Assembly: GCA_902810075.1 (NCBI GenBank)
Contig: LR778135.1
Span: 434,001 to 498,000, forward strand
DNA: 64,000 nt
Direction of reading: 5' to 3'
Source: Ruminococcaceae bacterium BL-6
Lineage (GTDB): Bacteria; Bacillota; Clostridia; Oscillospirales; Acutalibacteraceae
Both the position numbers and the translations under genes were made by a program. Shown piece after piece: positions 42,010 through 50,260 of this stretch; the first letter of the stretch is position 1, and each line of letters begins with the position of its first letter. Below the pieces are notes generated by a model that was not told the DNA's origin, did not search any database, and saw only the letters and a list, made by a program, of their open reading frames with translations.

Positions 42010-42366
42010 ATGGAATATGTAAAAGCGTTTGTGGTCGGCGGGCTGATCTGCGTGGTCGGCCAGCTTCTCATCGATTATACCAAGCTCACCCCCGCGCGGA
42101 TTCTGGTGGCGTTCGTCACGCTGGGCGTGGTGCTCACCGCATTCGGCCTGTACGAGCCGCTGGTGCAGTTCGCCGGCGCCGGCGCCACGGTGCCCCTTTC
42201 CGGCTTCGGCTACGCCATGGCGAAAGGGACCGTCGAGGCGATCCGCGAGCACGGGTTTCTGGGCGTGTTTTCCGGCGGAATCACGGCCAGCGCCGCGGGG
42301 GTCGCGGCGGCGGTGTTTTTCGGCTATCTGGCCGCGCTGGTGTCAAAGCCGGGCGACAAGTCCTGA
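42010..42366 (+). CDS. spoVAE: Stage V sporulation protein AE
   Basis: A 118-residue membrane protein with four hydrophobic segments. GGLICVVGQLLIDYTKLTPA and the SGFGYAMAKGTVEAI stretch are typical of SpoVAE, part of the SpoVA channel that moves dipicolinic acid into the forespore. GAAAGGA lies 9 bases before the ATG. It stands alone here: spoVAC and spoVAD, usually adjacent, are absent from both sides. Confidence 0.9.
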   Translation: MEYVKAFVVGGLICVVGQLLIDYTKLTPARILVAFVTLGVVLTAFGLYEPLVQFAGAGATVPLSGFGYAMAKGTVEAIREHGFLGVFSGGITASAAGVAAAVFFGYLAALVSKPGDKS

Positions 42367-42375
42367 AAAACAAAA

Positions 42376-42426
42376 CGGGCAAGGACCAAGAGCCTGCAAA
42401 GCTCCTGCGACCCTGCCCGCATTATT
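42376..42426 (+). terminator. Terminator after spoVAE
   Basis: CGGGCA and TGCCCG (42376-42381 and 42414-42419) with partial pairing inside (AGGA/TCCT region) form a long hairpin followed by CATTATTTTTT. Confidence 0.6.
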
Positions 42427-42435
42427 TTTTCCTCG

Positions 42436-42588
42436 TTATTGAATGGAATAATCAAGGTAGTGCTCCAGCTCTTCCTCGTCTTTTTTCTTTTTCTCAAAAA
42501 ACAAAAGAGTCGTCGTCACTATCGCAGCCACCGCTACGGCGGCGGAAATCATTCCAAGAATCAGGGTGAATGTGTTGCTTTTCTTCAA
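42436..42588 (-). CDS. Small single-span membrane protein, 50 residues
   Basis: Short gene: a TTG start at 42588 with GGAGGTGC 6 bases upstream, ending at TAA 42436-42438. The product is a basic N-terminus (KKSNTF), one hydrophobic helix (TLILGMISAAVAVAAIVTTT) and a charged tail (FEKKKKDEEELEHYL). No Cys or known motif. It lies between converging spoVAE and the downstream side of rpsT, with its own ribosome binding site. Family unknown; it could be a small structural membrane protein. The composition and the strong binding site support it being real. Confidence 0.65.
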   Translation of the reverse strand: MKKSNTFTLILGMISAAVAVAAIVTTTLLFFEKKKKDEEELEHYLDYSIQ

Positions 42589-42683
42589 ATCGAGCACCTC
42601 CAAAAAAGGAATACTGATTACTTCGTTACTTATATGATAACCAAAAAAATAAAAAAAGTCAATCGACGCAAAAATAAAAGTAA

Positions 42684-42711
42684 AAAAGCAGAGCTTTTAA
42701 GCTCTGCTTTT
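42684..42711 (-). terminator. Terminator of rpsT
   Basis: AAAAGCAGAGCTT (42684-42696) and AAGCTCTGCTTTT (42699-42711) form a 13-base perfect stem; the minus strand continues with TTTACTTTTATTTTTG. It is 27 bases after the rpsT stop. Confidence 0.85.
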
Positions 42712-42737
42712 GAAGATCGGTTGAAAGCGCAATTCGA

Positions 42738-42998
42738 TCAATTGGCGGCATTCAATTTGTGGGCAAGGGCGGACTTCCTTCTGGCGGCGGTATTTTTATG
42801 AAGGATTCCCTTGGCAGCAGCCTGGTCGATTTTCTTCATCGCGACGCGGACGGTCTCCGCCTTGTCCCCGGCCTGAGTATCAATCGCAAGATCGGCTTTT
42901 TTGATCTCTGTTTTCAAAGCGGATTCCACGGACTTATTATGAAGCGCTTTCGTGGCAATCACCTTTACGCGCTTTTTGGCTGATTTGATATTTGGCAT
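42738..42998 (-). CDS. rpsT: 30S ribosomal protein S20
   Basis: An 86-residue basic protein of the small ribosomal subunit. MPNIKSAKKRVKVIATKAL at the start and the C-terminal KGILHKNTAARRKSALAHKL are characteristic. I chose the ATG at 42998, with GGAGG 8 bases upstream, over an in-frame GTG two codons earlier. It is divergent from gpr, an arrangement common in spore formers. Confidence 0.96.
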   Translation of the reverse strand: MPNIKSAKKRVKVIATKALHNKSVESALKTEIKKADLAIDTQAGDKAETVRVAMKKIDQAAAKGILHKNTAARRKSALAHKLNAAN

Positions 42999-43139
42999 AG
43001 TCACACCTCCTTCGGCACCCTGTCATATACAAGAAATCATATCATGAAACAAGGAAAAAAGCAAGATTTTTTTCGAAAAAGATCCGGACCTGAAGCGGAA
43101 TTGCTGAAGAATCCATTTTTAAGAAAGGAATGAGACGCA

Positions 43140-44024
43140 ATGATTTTTCGAACAGACCTCGCGGTCGAGGCCCGGGAGGGGCTTAGAACGCAGAAAAAAG
43201 GGCTCGAACAGACGGAGGAAACGCACGGCAGCTGCAAGATCACACGCATCCGGGTGAACGGGGAGGAAGGAAAGCAGATCGGCAAGGAGCCCGGCACCTA
43301 TGTCACGGTGGAGGTCCCCCCGATCACGGACTACATCGACATGACGGATGAGCGTGTCGAGCTTCTGTCCAAAGAGATCGCGGCGCTTCTTCCGCGGGAG
43401 GGGCTCGTGCTGGTGGCGGGCCTGGGGAACCGGGAGATCACGCCGGACGCGCTCGGCCCGGACACCGCGGCGCTCGTTCTGGCGACAAGGCACATCAAGG
43501 GCGAGCTGGCGCGGGTCACGGGGCTGACCGGGCTGCGCCCCGTGGCGGTCGTGTCGCCGGGCGTCCTCGGCAGCACCGGGATGGAAACGTCGGAATTCCT
43601 TCAGGCGGTCGCGCGCGGGTTCTCCCCTTCGGTGATTGTCGCCGTGGATGCGCTGGCTTCGCGCAGCCTTGCAAGGCTGGGCTGCACCGTGCAGCTGAGC
43701 GACGCCGGGATCTCTCCCGGGGAGGGGGTGGGGAACGCCAGGCCGCGCATCAGCCGTGACACCCTCGGGATTCCCGTCGTCAGCATCGGCGTGCCGACCG
43801 TGGTGGATGCGGAAACGCTGGCGTTCGACCTGTTCGGCGGCGATTCGGAAAAAACGGAGCGCAGCAAGAGCAAGGTGACGCCGCGGGGCGCGCAGATGGT
43901 GGTGACGCCGCGCGAAGTCGACCTTCTGGTGGGGCGGGCGGCGAAGATGACGGCGATGGCGCTCAACCGCGCGCTGAATCCGTCGCTTTCTGTAGAGGAT
44001 CTGATGATGCTGACGGCGGGCTGA
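43140..44024 (+). CDS. gpr: Germination protease (GPR, spore endopeptidase)
   Basis: A 294-residue protease that degrades small acid-soluble spore proteins at germination. FRTDLAVEARE at the start, VAGLGNREITPDALGP (~96-111), SPGVLGSTGMETSE and GVPTVVDAETLA are strongly conserved in GPR. In Bacillus the RTDLA motif follows a propeptide of about 15 residues that is removed to activate the zymogen. Here only Met-Ile-Phe precede it, and an in-frame TGA at 43131 rules out a longer start. AAAGGA lies about 12 bases before the ATG. A promoter recognised by sigma-G is expected but not located. Confidence 0.94.
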   Translation: MIFRTDLAVEAREGLRTQKKGLEQTEETHGSCKITRIRVNGEEGKQIGKEPGTYVTVEVPPITDYIDMTDERVELLSKEIAALLPREGLVLVAGLGNREITPDALGPDTAALVLATRHIKGELARVTGLTGLRPVAVVSPGVLGSTGMETSEFLQAVARGFSPSVIVAVDALASRSLARLGCTVQLSDAGISPGEGVGNARPRISRDTLGIPVVSIGVPTVVDAETLAFDLFGGDSEKTERSKSKVTPRGAQMVVTPREVDLLVGRAAKMTAMALNRALNPSLSVEDLMMLTAG

Positions 44025-44192
44025 TCATCCGTTCCGGGCTCAAAGAACCGCATATCTAAAAATCATGGAGCATACTCATTAACGATACCCTGATCCCTTG
44101 TTTGAAAAAGAAAAAGCAGCGGATTTTCAAGGGAAACCGCGGGGAAAAAGTGCGGGAATCCACTGTTATAGTTTAAAAATAAGGAGCGCTCT

Positions 44193-45326
44193 ATGAAGAT
44201 CATCGGTGGGGAACGGAAAGGCGGGGCCCTGATCCTGCGCAATATCGCCGCGGTTGCGGCGACGGCGGTGGCCGTCGCCTGTTTTGCGGTGCGCCTTGCG
44301 CCGCAGGCGATGGCGCAAAAGGAAACGGCGGCGCTGGCCGCGGCCGGATTCATCATGCCGGATGGCGCGGCGCAGATCCTGCGCACGGGCTTCGACAGCG
44401 AACACGAAACGGAAGAGCAGCAGGAAACGGGGGAAGCGCCCGGGGTGCTTTCAGAGCCCGAGAACAGCCAGCAGCCTGATTCGAAAGCTTCATCGTCCGG
44501 TCAGGCGCCGTCATCCTCCGCGCCCGCCGCAAGCGGGGCGGGCCAGAAAATCGAGGAGCTTCAGATCGGGAACGCCGGCGTCCAGTATCAGAACGTCTAT
44601 GTCAGGAACAGCAATAAAAACCATTCCGTCGATATCAAGGCCGAATTACAGAAGCAGCCCGCGGTAAAAATAAAGACGGATGGCTCTCCGCAGGTGCTGA
44701 TCTACCACACCCATACCACCGAAGCGTTCCTGACAAAGGAGCTTTCGGCGTACCCGAAGGATGGGCAGACGAGAAGCCGGGACAACAGCCGCAACGTCGT
44801 CATGGTGGGGAACGCCATCGAAGCACAGCTCCGCGCGGCGGGGATCGGCGTGGTGCACGACCTGACGGTGCACGATTACCCGGCATACAACGGCTCATAC
44901 AACCGTTCCGCCCAGACTATCGCGAAAAACCTTCAGAAATATCCCGGAATCCAGGTCACGCTCGACATCCACCGGGACGCCATGACGACTTCCGCCGGGG
45001 TGCGGCTGAAGCCGACGGTGAAGGTCAACGGAAAAAAAGCCGCGCAGATCATGATCCTGAGCGGATGCGACGACGACGGCACGCTCGGGTTCCCGAACTG
45101 GGAGTACAACCTGCGGCTGGCGGTGCGGTTTCAGAAATCCCTGTCCGATCTTTTCCCGGGCCTTGCGCGCCCGCTGAATTTCGGGCCGACCAAGTACAAC
45201 GGCAATATGACGAAAGGGTCGCTGCTGGTCGAGGTCGGGACGGAGGTAAACACGCTCGACGAGGCGATCTATTCCGGCGAGTTGCTCGGTAAGGCGATCG
45301 TGAAAAGCCTTGTTGCGCTGAAATAG
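44193..45326 (+). CDS. spoIIP: Stage II sporulation protein P
   Basis: A 377-residue peptidoglycan hydrolase (amidase and endopeptidase) that works with SpoIID and SpoIIM in engulfment. An N-terminal membrane anchor (~13-37) is followed by a Ser/Pro/Gln-rich linker (~65-115). The catalytic domain has IYHTHTTEAF (~172), the zinc-binding LDIHRDAM (~262) and LVEVGTEVNTLDEA near the end. It follows gpr by 168 bases with AAGGAGC before the ATG. The gene order gpr-spoIIP is common in spore formers. Confidence 0.95.
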   Translation: MKIIGGERKGGALILRNIAAVAATAVAVACFAVRLAPQAMAQKETAALAAAGFIMPDGAAQILRTGFDSEHETEEQQETGEAPGVLSEPENSQQPDSKASSSGQAPSSSAPAASGAGQKIEELQIGNAGVQYQNVYVRNSNKNHSVDIKAELQKQPAVKIKTDGSPQVLIYHTHTTEAFLTKELSAYPKDGQTRSRDNSRNVVMVGNAIEAQLRAAGIGVVHDLTVHDYPAYNGSYNRSAQTIAKNLQKYPGIQVTLDIHRDAMTTSAGVRLKPTVKVNGKKAAQIMILSGCDDDGTLGFPNWEYNLRLAVRFQKSLSDLFPGLARPLNFGPTKYNGNMTKGSLLVEVGTEVNTLDEAIYSGELLGKAIVKSLVALK

Positions 45327-45367
45327 GAAAATCAAAAAAACAGGAAAAGAAAAAACGGGAGAGGAAT

Positions 45368-45661
45368 ATGAAAATTTCCCATGAAACAAAATGCTTTCTC
45401 GCCTCATTTTTCACCACGCTCTGCGTGATTCTTCTGATCGCGGGCCTTGTGGCCGCGGACTGCAACTCCCGCAGGGTCGGCTTCGGGATCGACGACCCCG
45501 TCGCCTGCATCGTGCAGGAAGGCGGCAGGACAGAGCTGCGCATTCACGCGCTCGGCGTGAAAAAAAGCATGGACCTCACCGCGGCAGAGGAAGCGGCGCG
45601 TCAGGCGCAGCGGGTGATATGGGAAATCGCCCGGGAGGGGGAAAAGATGTTTTCCGGCTGA
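45368..45661 (+). CDS. Small membrane-anchored protein downstream of spoIIP
   Basis: A 97-residue protein with one N-terminal hydrophobic helix (CFLASFFTTLCVILLIAG, ~9-26) and a mainly soluble, charged remainder. CGGGAGAGG precedes the ATG. It starts 42 bases after spoIIP and is probably in the same operon. I do not recognise the family; a sporulation-related accessory role is only suggested by position. Confidence 0.7.
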   Translation: MKISHETKCFLASFFTTLCVILLIAGLVAADCNSRRVGFGIDDPVACIVQEGGRTELRIHALGVKKSMDLTAAEEAARQAQRVIWEIAREGEKMFSG

Positions 45662-45786
45662 TTTTTACAATTTCTTTACAAATGCCGGGAACAATTGCTT
45701 TATCATCGAATTATTGCTATAATAATGTCTACGGAAGAAACTGCGGTATATTTTATGATTGACGGCAGTACGGTGGAGGAATGACC

Positions 45787-46419
45787 ATGAAAAGAAAAAA
45801 GGGGCTTTTGGCGCTGTTTCTGACAATGGCGTTTTTGCTTTCCGTGACAAGCGTAGTGTTTGGGGAAGAAGCGGGAACTCCAGTGCAGAATCAGCCGACG
45901 TCGGGGACAAGCAGTGCGCCCCCGTCCTCGTCAGCCGCGAGCACAGCCACTTCGACGGTGAGCCGCCCGCAGTCTTCCTCCAAGCCCTCTTCAGAGCCGC
46001 GTTCCAGCTCCCGGCCCAAGACGTCCTCCAAGAAGTCTTCTTCCGTGCCGCAGAAAAAGACCAAAAAGCGGACGATCGTTTCCAGCGAGCCCGAAAGCTC
46101 AAGCTCTTCGCTGGAAGATTACTGGGGGATCGGCGAGCTTTCCAGCACGATTTCGCTGCCGGATGTCGGATCGGTGAGCACGCCTGAGGACCTGATCGTT
46201 TCCGGAACGGAAGAAGCCCCGAAAAAAAGCCTGAATTTCTGGGGAATCCTCTCCTGGGCATGCATCGCGCTCGGCATCCTCGTGGTGGTTCTGGTGCTGT
46301 TCAGCACCGCCCGCCGCCCGCCGCGCGGCGGGCCCGGCAGAAAGCGCTACCGCCGCAAGCCGTACCGCAGCAGAAAGAAGCATCTGCTCAACGACCGGTA
46401 TTACCGCGACCGGTATTGA
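45787..46419 (+). CDS. Secreted or membrane protein with Ser-rich stalk and basic C-terminus
   Basis: A 210-residue protein. Residues 1-27 are a signal peptide (KRKKGLLALFLTMAFLLSVT). A low-complexity Ser/Pro/Lys stalk (~38-110) follows. A membrane helix near 155-177 (LSWACIALGILVVVLVLF) is followed by a strongly basic tail (GRKRYRRKPYRSRKK) that would be cytoplasmic. The ATG at 45787 is 8 bases from GGAGG; the in-frame ATG at 45781 is too close to it. A hairpin terminator follows at 46452. The fold is unknown; the layout suggests a type I membrane protein anchored near the cell wall. Confidence 0.75.
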   Translation: MKRKKGLLALFLTMAFLLSVTSVVFGEEAGTPVQNQPTSGTSSAPPSSSAASTATSTVSRPQSSSKPSSEPRSSSRPKTSSKKSSSVPQKKTKKRTIVSSEPESSSSSLEDYWGIGELSSTISLPDVGSVSTPEDLIVSGTEEAPKKSLNFWGILSWACIALGILVVVLVLFSTARRPPRGGPGRKRYRRKPYRSRKKHLLNDRYYRDRY

Positions 46420-46451
46420 AAAACGGGATTCCCGTGCAAAGAGATATCATC

Positions 46452-46486
46452 AAAGGATCTTCTGCCGCAGGAGGGTCCTTTTTTAT
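46452..46486 (+). terminator. Terminator after the sporulation-region genes
   Basis: AAAGGATCTTCTGC and GCAGGAGGGTCCTTT form an imperfect stem followed by TTTTTATGCC, 33 bases after the preceding stop. Confidence 0.7.
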
Positions 46487-46701
46487 GCCGGAAGACAAAC
46501 CGCGCCCGTCCTTCCGGCGGAGCCGCTTTCGTGCAGAACCGGACGTCAGAAGATGCGGGAAGCGGGAAATGAAGGAAACGTTACATAAAAAAGCAAATTA
46601 CAGGAAAATACAGAAAAAATTAAAAACATCAGGCAAGCCAGGAGCCTTTTTAAAAGGTTCTCGGAATTTTCCAGGAATTAATAGAAAATGCATAAATTCT
46701 A

Positions 46702-46730
46702 TGGACAGCCGTTATTTTTTCCTATATAAT
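46702..46730 (+). promoter_or_regulatory. Promoter of the P-type ATPase transcript
   Basis: TGGACA (46702-46707), a 17-base spacer, TATAAT (46725-46730). The start site would be near 46737, about 385 bases before the ATPase gene. An AAGGAGG sequence (46743-46749) lies right behind the start site but has no start codon at a suitable distance. Confidence 0.65.
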
Positions 46731-46736
46731 AGTTTT

Positions 46737-47121
46737 TAAACGAAGGAGGAATCACGATCGGAAGAACTGCTGAGAAATGCCGGGCAATTTTAAAAAAATG
46801 CATGAGATCCGCCATGTGGGCTTCATGACGTTTTGTGTAGAAGTGTTCAGGCGCGGCGGTGCGCGCATTCTGCAGCGTTTGCGCGGCCGCAGATTGGCCG
46901 CCGGATTTTCAGGCGGAGAGAAATTTCAAAACGGGGATGCCCGGCTTTCGGGCCGGCGTTCTCCGCTGTTTTCCATCTTTTTTTCAAGGCAGCGTTTTCT
47001 TTTCAGGGGATGCCGCCTGGAAATGGGATGCCCGGAAATCCGGAAAATCTGGCGAAAGCTTGGCAGCCACGGATTTTTCCGCGGTGAGAATACAAATGAT
47101 ATTGGAGGTTGACGTCTTAGA
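46737..47121 (+). other. Long untranslated leader of the P-type ATPase gene
   Basis: About 385 bases. A 111-codon frame at 46777-47112 exists, but its ATG has no ribosome binding site, its composition is unlike the neighbours, and I do not believe it is a gene. The segment contains a recurring GGGATGCC motif (near 46935, 47008 and 47026) and several GC-rich complementary pieces, such as CCGGCTTTCGGGCCGG. The known Mn2+, Mg2+ or NiCo riboswitch consensus sequences were not found by eye. Function unknown. Confidence 0.45.
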
Positions 47122-49773
47122 ATGAACTGGCATGCTGAATCTCTGGATAAGGTCAGAGAATCCTTACAGACCGATTGCGAACAGGGCTTGACCCAGGCGG
47201 AAGCGCAGGCACGTCTGGAGAAGTACGGCCACAATAAACTGAAGGAAAAAGCCGCGCGCACCTTTTTCCAGCGCTTTATGGATCAGATGAAGGACGTGAT
47301 GATCATCATCCTTCTGATTGCGGCGCTGATTTCGGCCGGCCTGAGCGTTTACAACACGATGAACGGACAGGAAGCCGAATGGATCGAGCCGATCGCCATC
47401 ATCCTGATCGTCGTTTTGAACGGTATCATCGGGGTCGTTCAGGAGAGCAAGGCGGAAGCCGCTCTGGAGGCGCTGAAGGACATGTCCGCGCCGAACGCCA
47501 AAGTGGTGCGCGACGGTAAGATCCAGTCGGTTCCGGCGTCGGAGGTCGTCCCCGGCGACGTGGTGGAGCTGGAAGCCGGCGACTTTATCCCCGCGGACTG
47601 CAGGCTGATCTCTTCCTCCACCCTGAAATGCGATGAAGCCGCCCTGACCGGAGAATCCCTGCCTTCGGAGAAGGAAGCGGTCGACGGCCTTGCGGAAGAC
47701 GCCGCGCTCGGCGACAGATGCAACATGGTCTATTCCGGCTGCGCCGTCTCCTACGGCCACGCCCGCGCGGTTGTGGCGGAAACGGGGATGAACACCGAGA
47801 TGGGCAAGATCGCCACCCTGCTGGAGGGCGAGGACAACAACATGACCCCGCTTCAGGTGAAGCTGGCCCAGCTCGGCAAATACCTCGGCTTCCTCGCGCT
47901 CGGCATCTGCGCGATCATCTTTGTGATCGGCGTGATTGACCGCCTGCCGCTGCTCGACATGTTCATGACGGCCGTTTCCCTCGCCGTCGCGGCGATCCCG
48001 GAAGGCCTGCCCGCGATCGTGACGATCGTGCTCGCCATCGGCGTGCAGCGCATGGTTGCGAAAAACGCGATCATCCGCCAGCTTCCGGCGGTGGAGACCC
48101 TCGGATGCACAACGGTGATCTGTTCGGATAAAACCGGCACCCTGACCCAGAACCGCATGACCCTGGTGCAGGCTTATACCGAAGGGGAACCCGTTCCGCT
48201 CAACGGGGACCGGAAGCCGAACGATTCCACAGTGGCCCTTCTTCGCATGGCCACGCTCTGCACCGACGGCGTCGTCGACGTGGTGGACGGCGTGGAAAAG
48301 CATATGGGCGACCCGACGGAGACCGCCATTGTGGCGTGCGCTTTACATAACGGCATCACAAAGGCCGACCTGAATGAAAAGTATCCGCGCGTCGGCGAGA
48401 TCCCGTTCGATTCCGACCGCAAGCTGATGACCACGGTGAACCGCTTCGACGGCAAGTACGTCGTCATCGTCAAGGGCGCGCCGGATATCCTGTTCGGGCG
48501 CTGCGTCTCGGGCGACCTGGAAGCCGCGGCCCGCGCGAATGAAAAAATGGCCGACGACGCCCTGCGCGTTCTGGCGGTCGCCTGCAAGACGCTGGATGAG
48601 GAGCCGAAGGAATACACCTGCGAGGCTCTGGAGCAGGGCCTGAGCCTTGCCGGCCTTGTCGGCATGATCGACCCGCCGCGCCTCGAGGTCAAGGATTCCA
48701 TCCGCGAGTGCAAAACGGCTGGCATCCGCACCGTCATGATCACTGGCGACCATGTGAACACGGCTTCCGCAATCGCGAAGGATCTGGGAATTCTGCGCGA
48801 GGGCGACGAGGCGATCACCGGCGCCCAGCTTCAGAAAATGAGTGACGAGGAGCTGAGCCGCAATATTGAAAAATACAGCGTTTATGCGCGCGTTACGCCC
48901 TCCGACAAGATCCGCATCGTCAAAGCCTGGCAGCAGGAGGATGCGGTCGTCGCCATGACGGGCGACGGCGTCAACGACGCCCCGGCGCTGAAAGCCGCCG
49001 ATATCGGCTGCGCCATGGGCATCACGGGCACGGACGTCGCAAAGGGCGCTGCGGCTATGACGCTGACGGATGACAACTTCTCCACCATCGTGACGGCGGT
49101 GAAAGAGGGACGCGGCGTTTACGACAACATCCGCAAATCCGTGGAATTCCTGCTTTCGTGCAACCTGGGTGAAATTCTGGTCGTATTCCTCGCCATGATG
49201 TTCTGGAGGGAATCCCCCTTGCGCCCGATCCAGCTTCTGTGGATCAACCTGGTCACGGACTGCCTGCCGGCGCTGGCGCTCGGCATGGAGCCCGTCGACT
49301 TCGACGTGATGAACCGCAAGCCCCGCACCAAGAGCGAAAGCGTTTTCTCGGGCGGCCTCGGGATTCTGGCGATCTGCCAGGGCATTTTGATCGGTGCGAT
49401 TACCCTGGTGGCCTATTATATCGGCTCGCGCGTGATGAGGACCGGTCCGGAGCTGAACATCGTTCTGGGCGAGAGCATGGCGTTCGCCACGCTGGCGATT
49501 TCCGAGCTGGTTCATTCGTTCAACGCCCGTTCCAGATATTCCCTGTTCAAAATCGGCTTCTTCAGCAACACGAAGCTGATCGGTGCGTTCCTGGTTTCGC
49601 TCGCGATGATGCTGGTTGTTCTTCTGGTTCCCGCGCTGAACCCGATCTTTGAAGTGGACTTCATGCATTCGGCCGCGTGGCTCACCGTCTGCGGTCTTTC
49701 GCTGGTGCCGCTGGTCGCCATGGAAATCTTCAAGAATATCCGCCAGCTCTACTATAAAACCAAAAAAGAATAA
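47122..49773 (+). CDS. Calcium-type cation-translocating P-type ATPase
   Basis: An 883-residue type IIA/B pump. The phosphorylated Asp336 is in SDKTGTLTQNRM; TGES is at 177-180, the cation site PEGLP at 293-297 in helix M4, and the hinge GDGVNDAPAL near 613. An N-terminal cation ATPase domain, ten membrane helices and a C-terminal cation-ATPase domain are all present. It exports Ca2+ (or possibly Mn2+) at the cost of ATP. GGAGG lies 14 bases before the ATG, longer than usual. Two hairpins follow the stop. Confidence 0.94.
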   Translation: MNWHAESLDKVRESLQTDCEQGLTQAEAQARLEKYGHNKLKEKAARTFFQRFMDQMKDVMIIILLIAALISAGLSVYNTMNGQEAEWIEPIAIILIVVLNGIIGVVQESKAEAALEALKDMSAPNAKVVRDGKIQSVPASEVVPGDVVELEAGDFIPADCRLISSSTLKCDEAALTGESLPSEKEAVDGLAEDAALGDRCNMVYSGCAVSYGHARAVVAETGMNTEMGKIATLLEGEDNNMTPLQVKLAQLGKYLGFLALGICAIIFVIGVIDRLPLLDMFMTAVSLAVAAIPEGLPAIVTIVLAIGVQRMVAKNAIIRQLPAVETLGCTTVICSDKTGTLTQNRMTLVQAYTEGEPVPLNGDRKPNDSTVALLRMATLCTDGVVDVVDGVEKHMGDPTETAIVACALHNGITKADLNEKYPRVGEIPFDSDRKLMTTVNRFDGKYVVIVKGAPDILFGRCVSGDLEAAARANEKMADDALRVLAVACKTLDEEPKEYTCEALEQGLSLAGLVGMIDPPRLEVKDSIRECKTAGIRTVMITGDHVNTASAIAKDLGILREGDEAITGAQLQKMSDEELSRNIEKYSVYARVTPSDKIRIVKAWQQEDAVVAMTGDGVNDAPALKAADIGCAMGITGTDVAKGAAAMTLTDDNFSTIVTAVKEGRGVYDNIRKSVEFLLSCNLGEILVVFLAMMFWRESPLRPIQLLWINLVTDCLPALALGMEPVDFDVMNRKPRTKSESVFSGGLGILAICQGILIGAITLVAYYIGSRVMRTGPELNIVLGESMAFATLAISELVHSFNARSRYSLFKIGFFSNTKLIGAFLVSLAMMLVVLLVPALNPIFEVDFMHSAAWLTVCGLSLVPLVAMEIFKNIRQLYYKTKKE

Positions 49774-49774
49774 A

Positions 49775-49835
49775 TCGGGTTTGTTCGATAAACCCGGATT
49801 TTGGGCGGCCGCGCGGCAGAACGCGGCCGTCTTTT
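49775..49835 (+). terminator. Tandem terminators after the P-type ATPase
   Basis: Hairpin 1: CGGGTTT-7-AAACCCG (49776-49796) followed by GATTTT. Hairpin 2: CGGCCGCG-8-CGCGGCCG (49806-49829) followed by TCTTTTTC. Both follow within 60 bases of the stop. Confidence 0.8.
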
Positions 49836-50260
49836 TCTTGTAAGGAGAAACCTCCCGGCTGTGCCGGGAGTTCAAAAAAACTTTAGCGGTGAGCAAGAAA
49901 TACGAGTGAAACCTACCCAAACCCCTACCCGTTCCTATTTCAAAGCAAAAACAGACAGCTTCCGTGAAATGGGAGGGGCTTTGGCAGGGAAGGGACGAAG
50001 CCCCCTCCTGCCTCGGTCCCTTTCCGCACAAGATTGCTTTCGATTTTCAGTTTGCCTGCTGTGCGGGAGGGGGCAGGGGGTGAGAAACGCTGTTGCAAGC
50101 GTAAGAAAGCTTCAAGTGCTTTGAGGCGTGGCCGGTAAAAAGGGCTTTGCCGGAAAAAACTATTTTGCTTGATTTTTCTTCCGTTTTTGGATTACAATAA
50201 TTGGGAAAAGAAAACTTCCTGCCGGAAGATCCGGCCGGACGGGAAAGCGGGGGACCGGGA
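49836..50260. other. Intergenic region with several hairpins, before the SDR gene
   Basis: About 425 bases without a gene. CTCCCGGC-TGT-GCCGGGAG (about 49853-49871) is a clean hairpin followed by TTCAAAAAAAC. GGAGGGGCTT...AAGCCCCCTCC (near 49972-50008) and AAGGGAC...GTCCCTT interlock. A possible third hairpin is near 50130-50160. The region resembles an intergenic repeat unit; I see no second copy in this window. Confidence 0.4.

Noticed and set aside
46777..47112. A 111-codon plus-strand frame before the P-type ATPase
   Set aside because: No ribosome binding site, no recognisable features, and all three plus frames are similarly open in this GC-rich stretch.
50201..50260. TTG start giving the SDR 20 additional residues
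   Set aside because: The added residues are not SDR-like; the Rossmann motif sits at the usual distance from the ATG at 50261.
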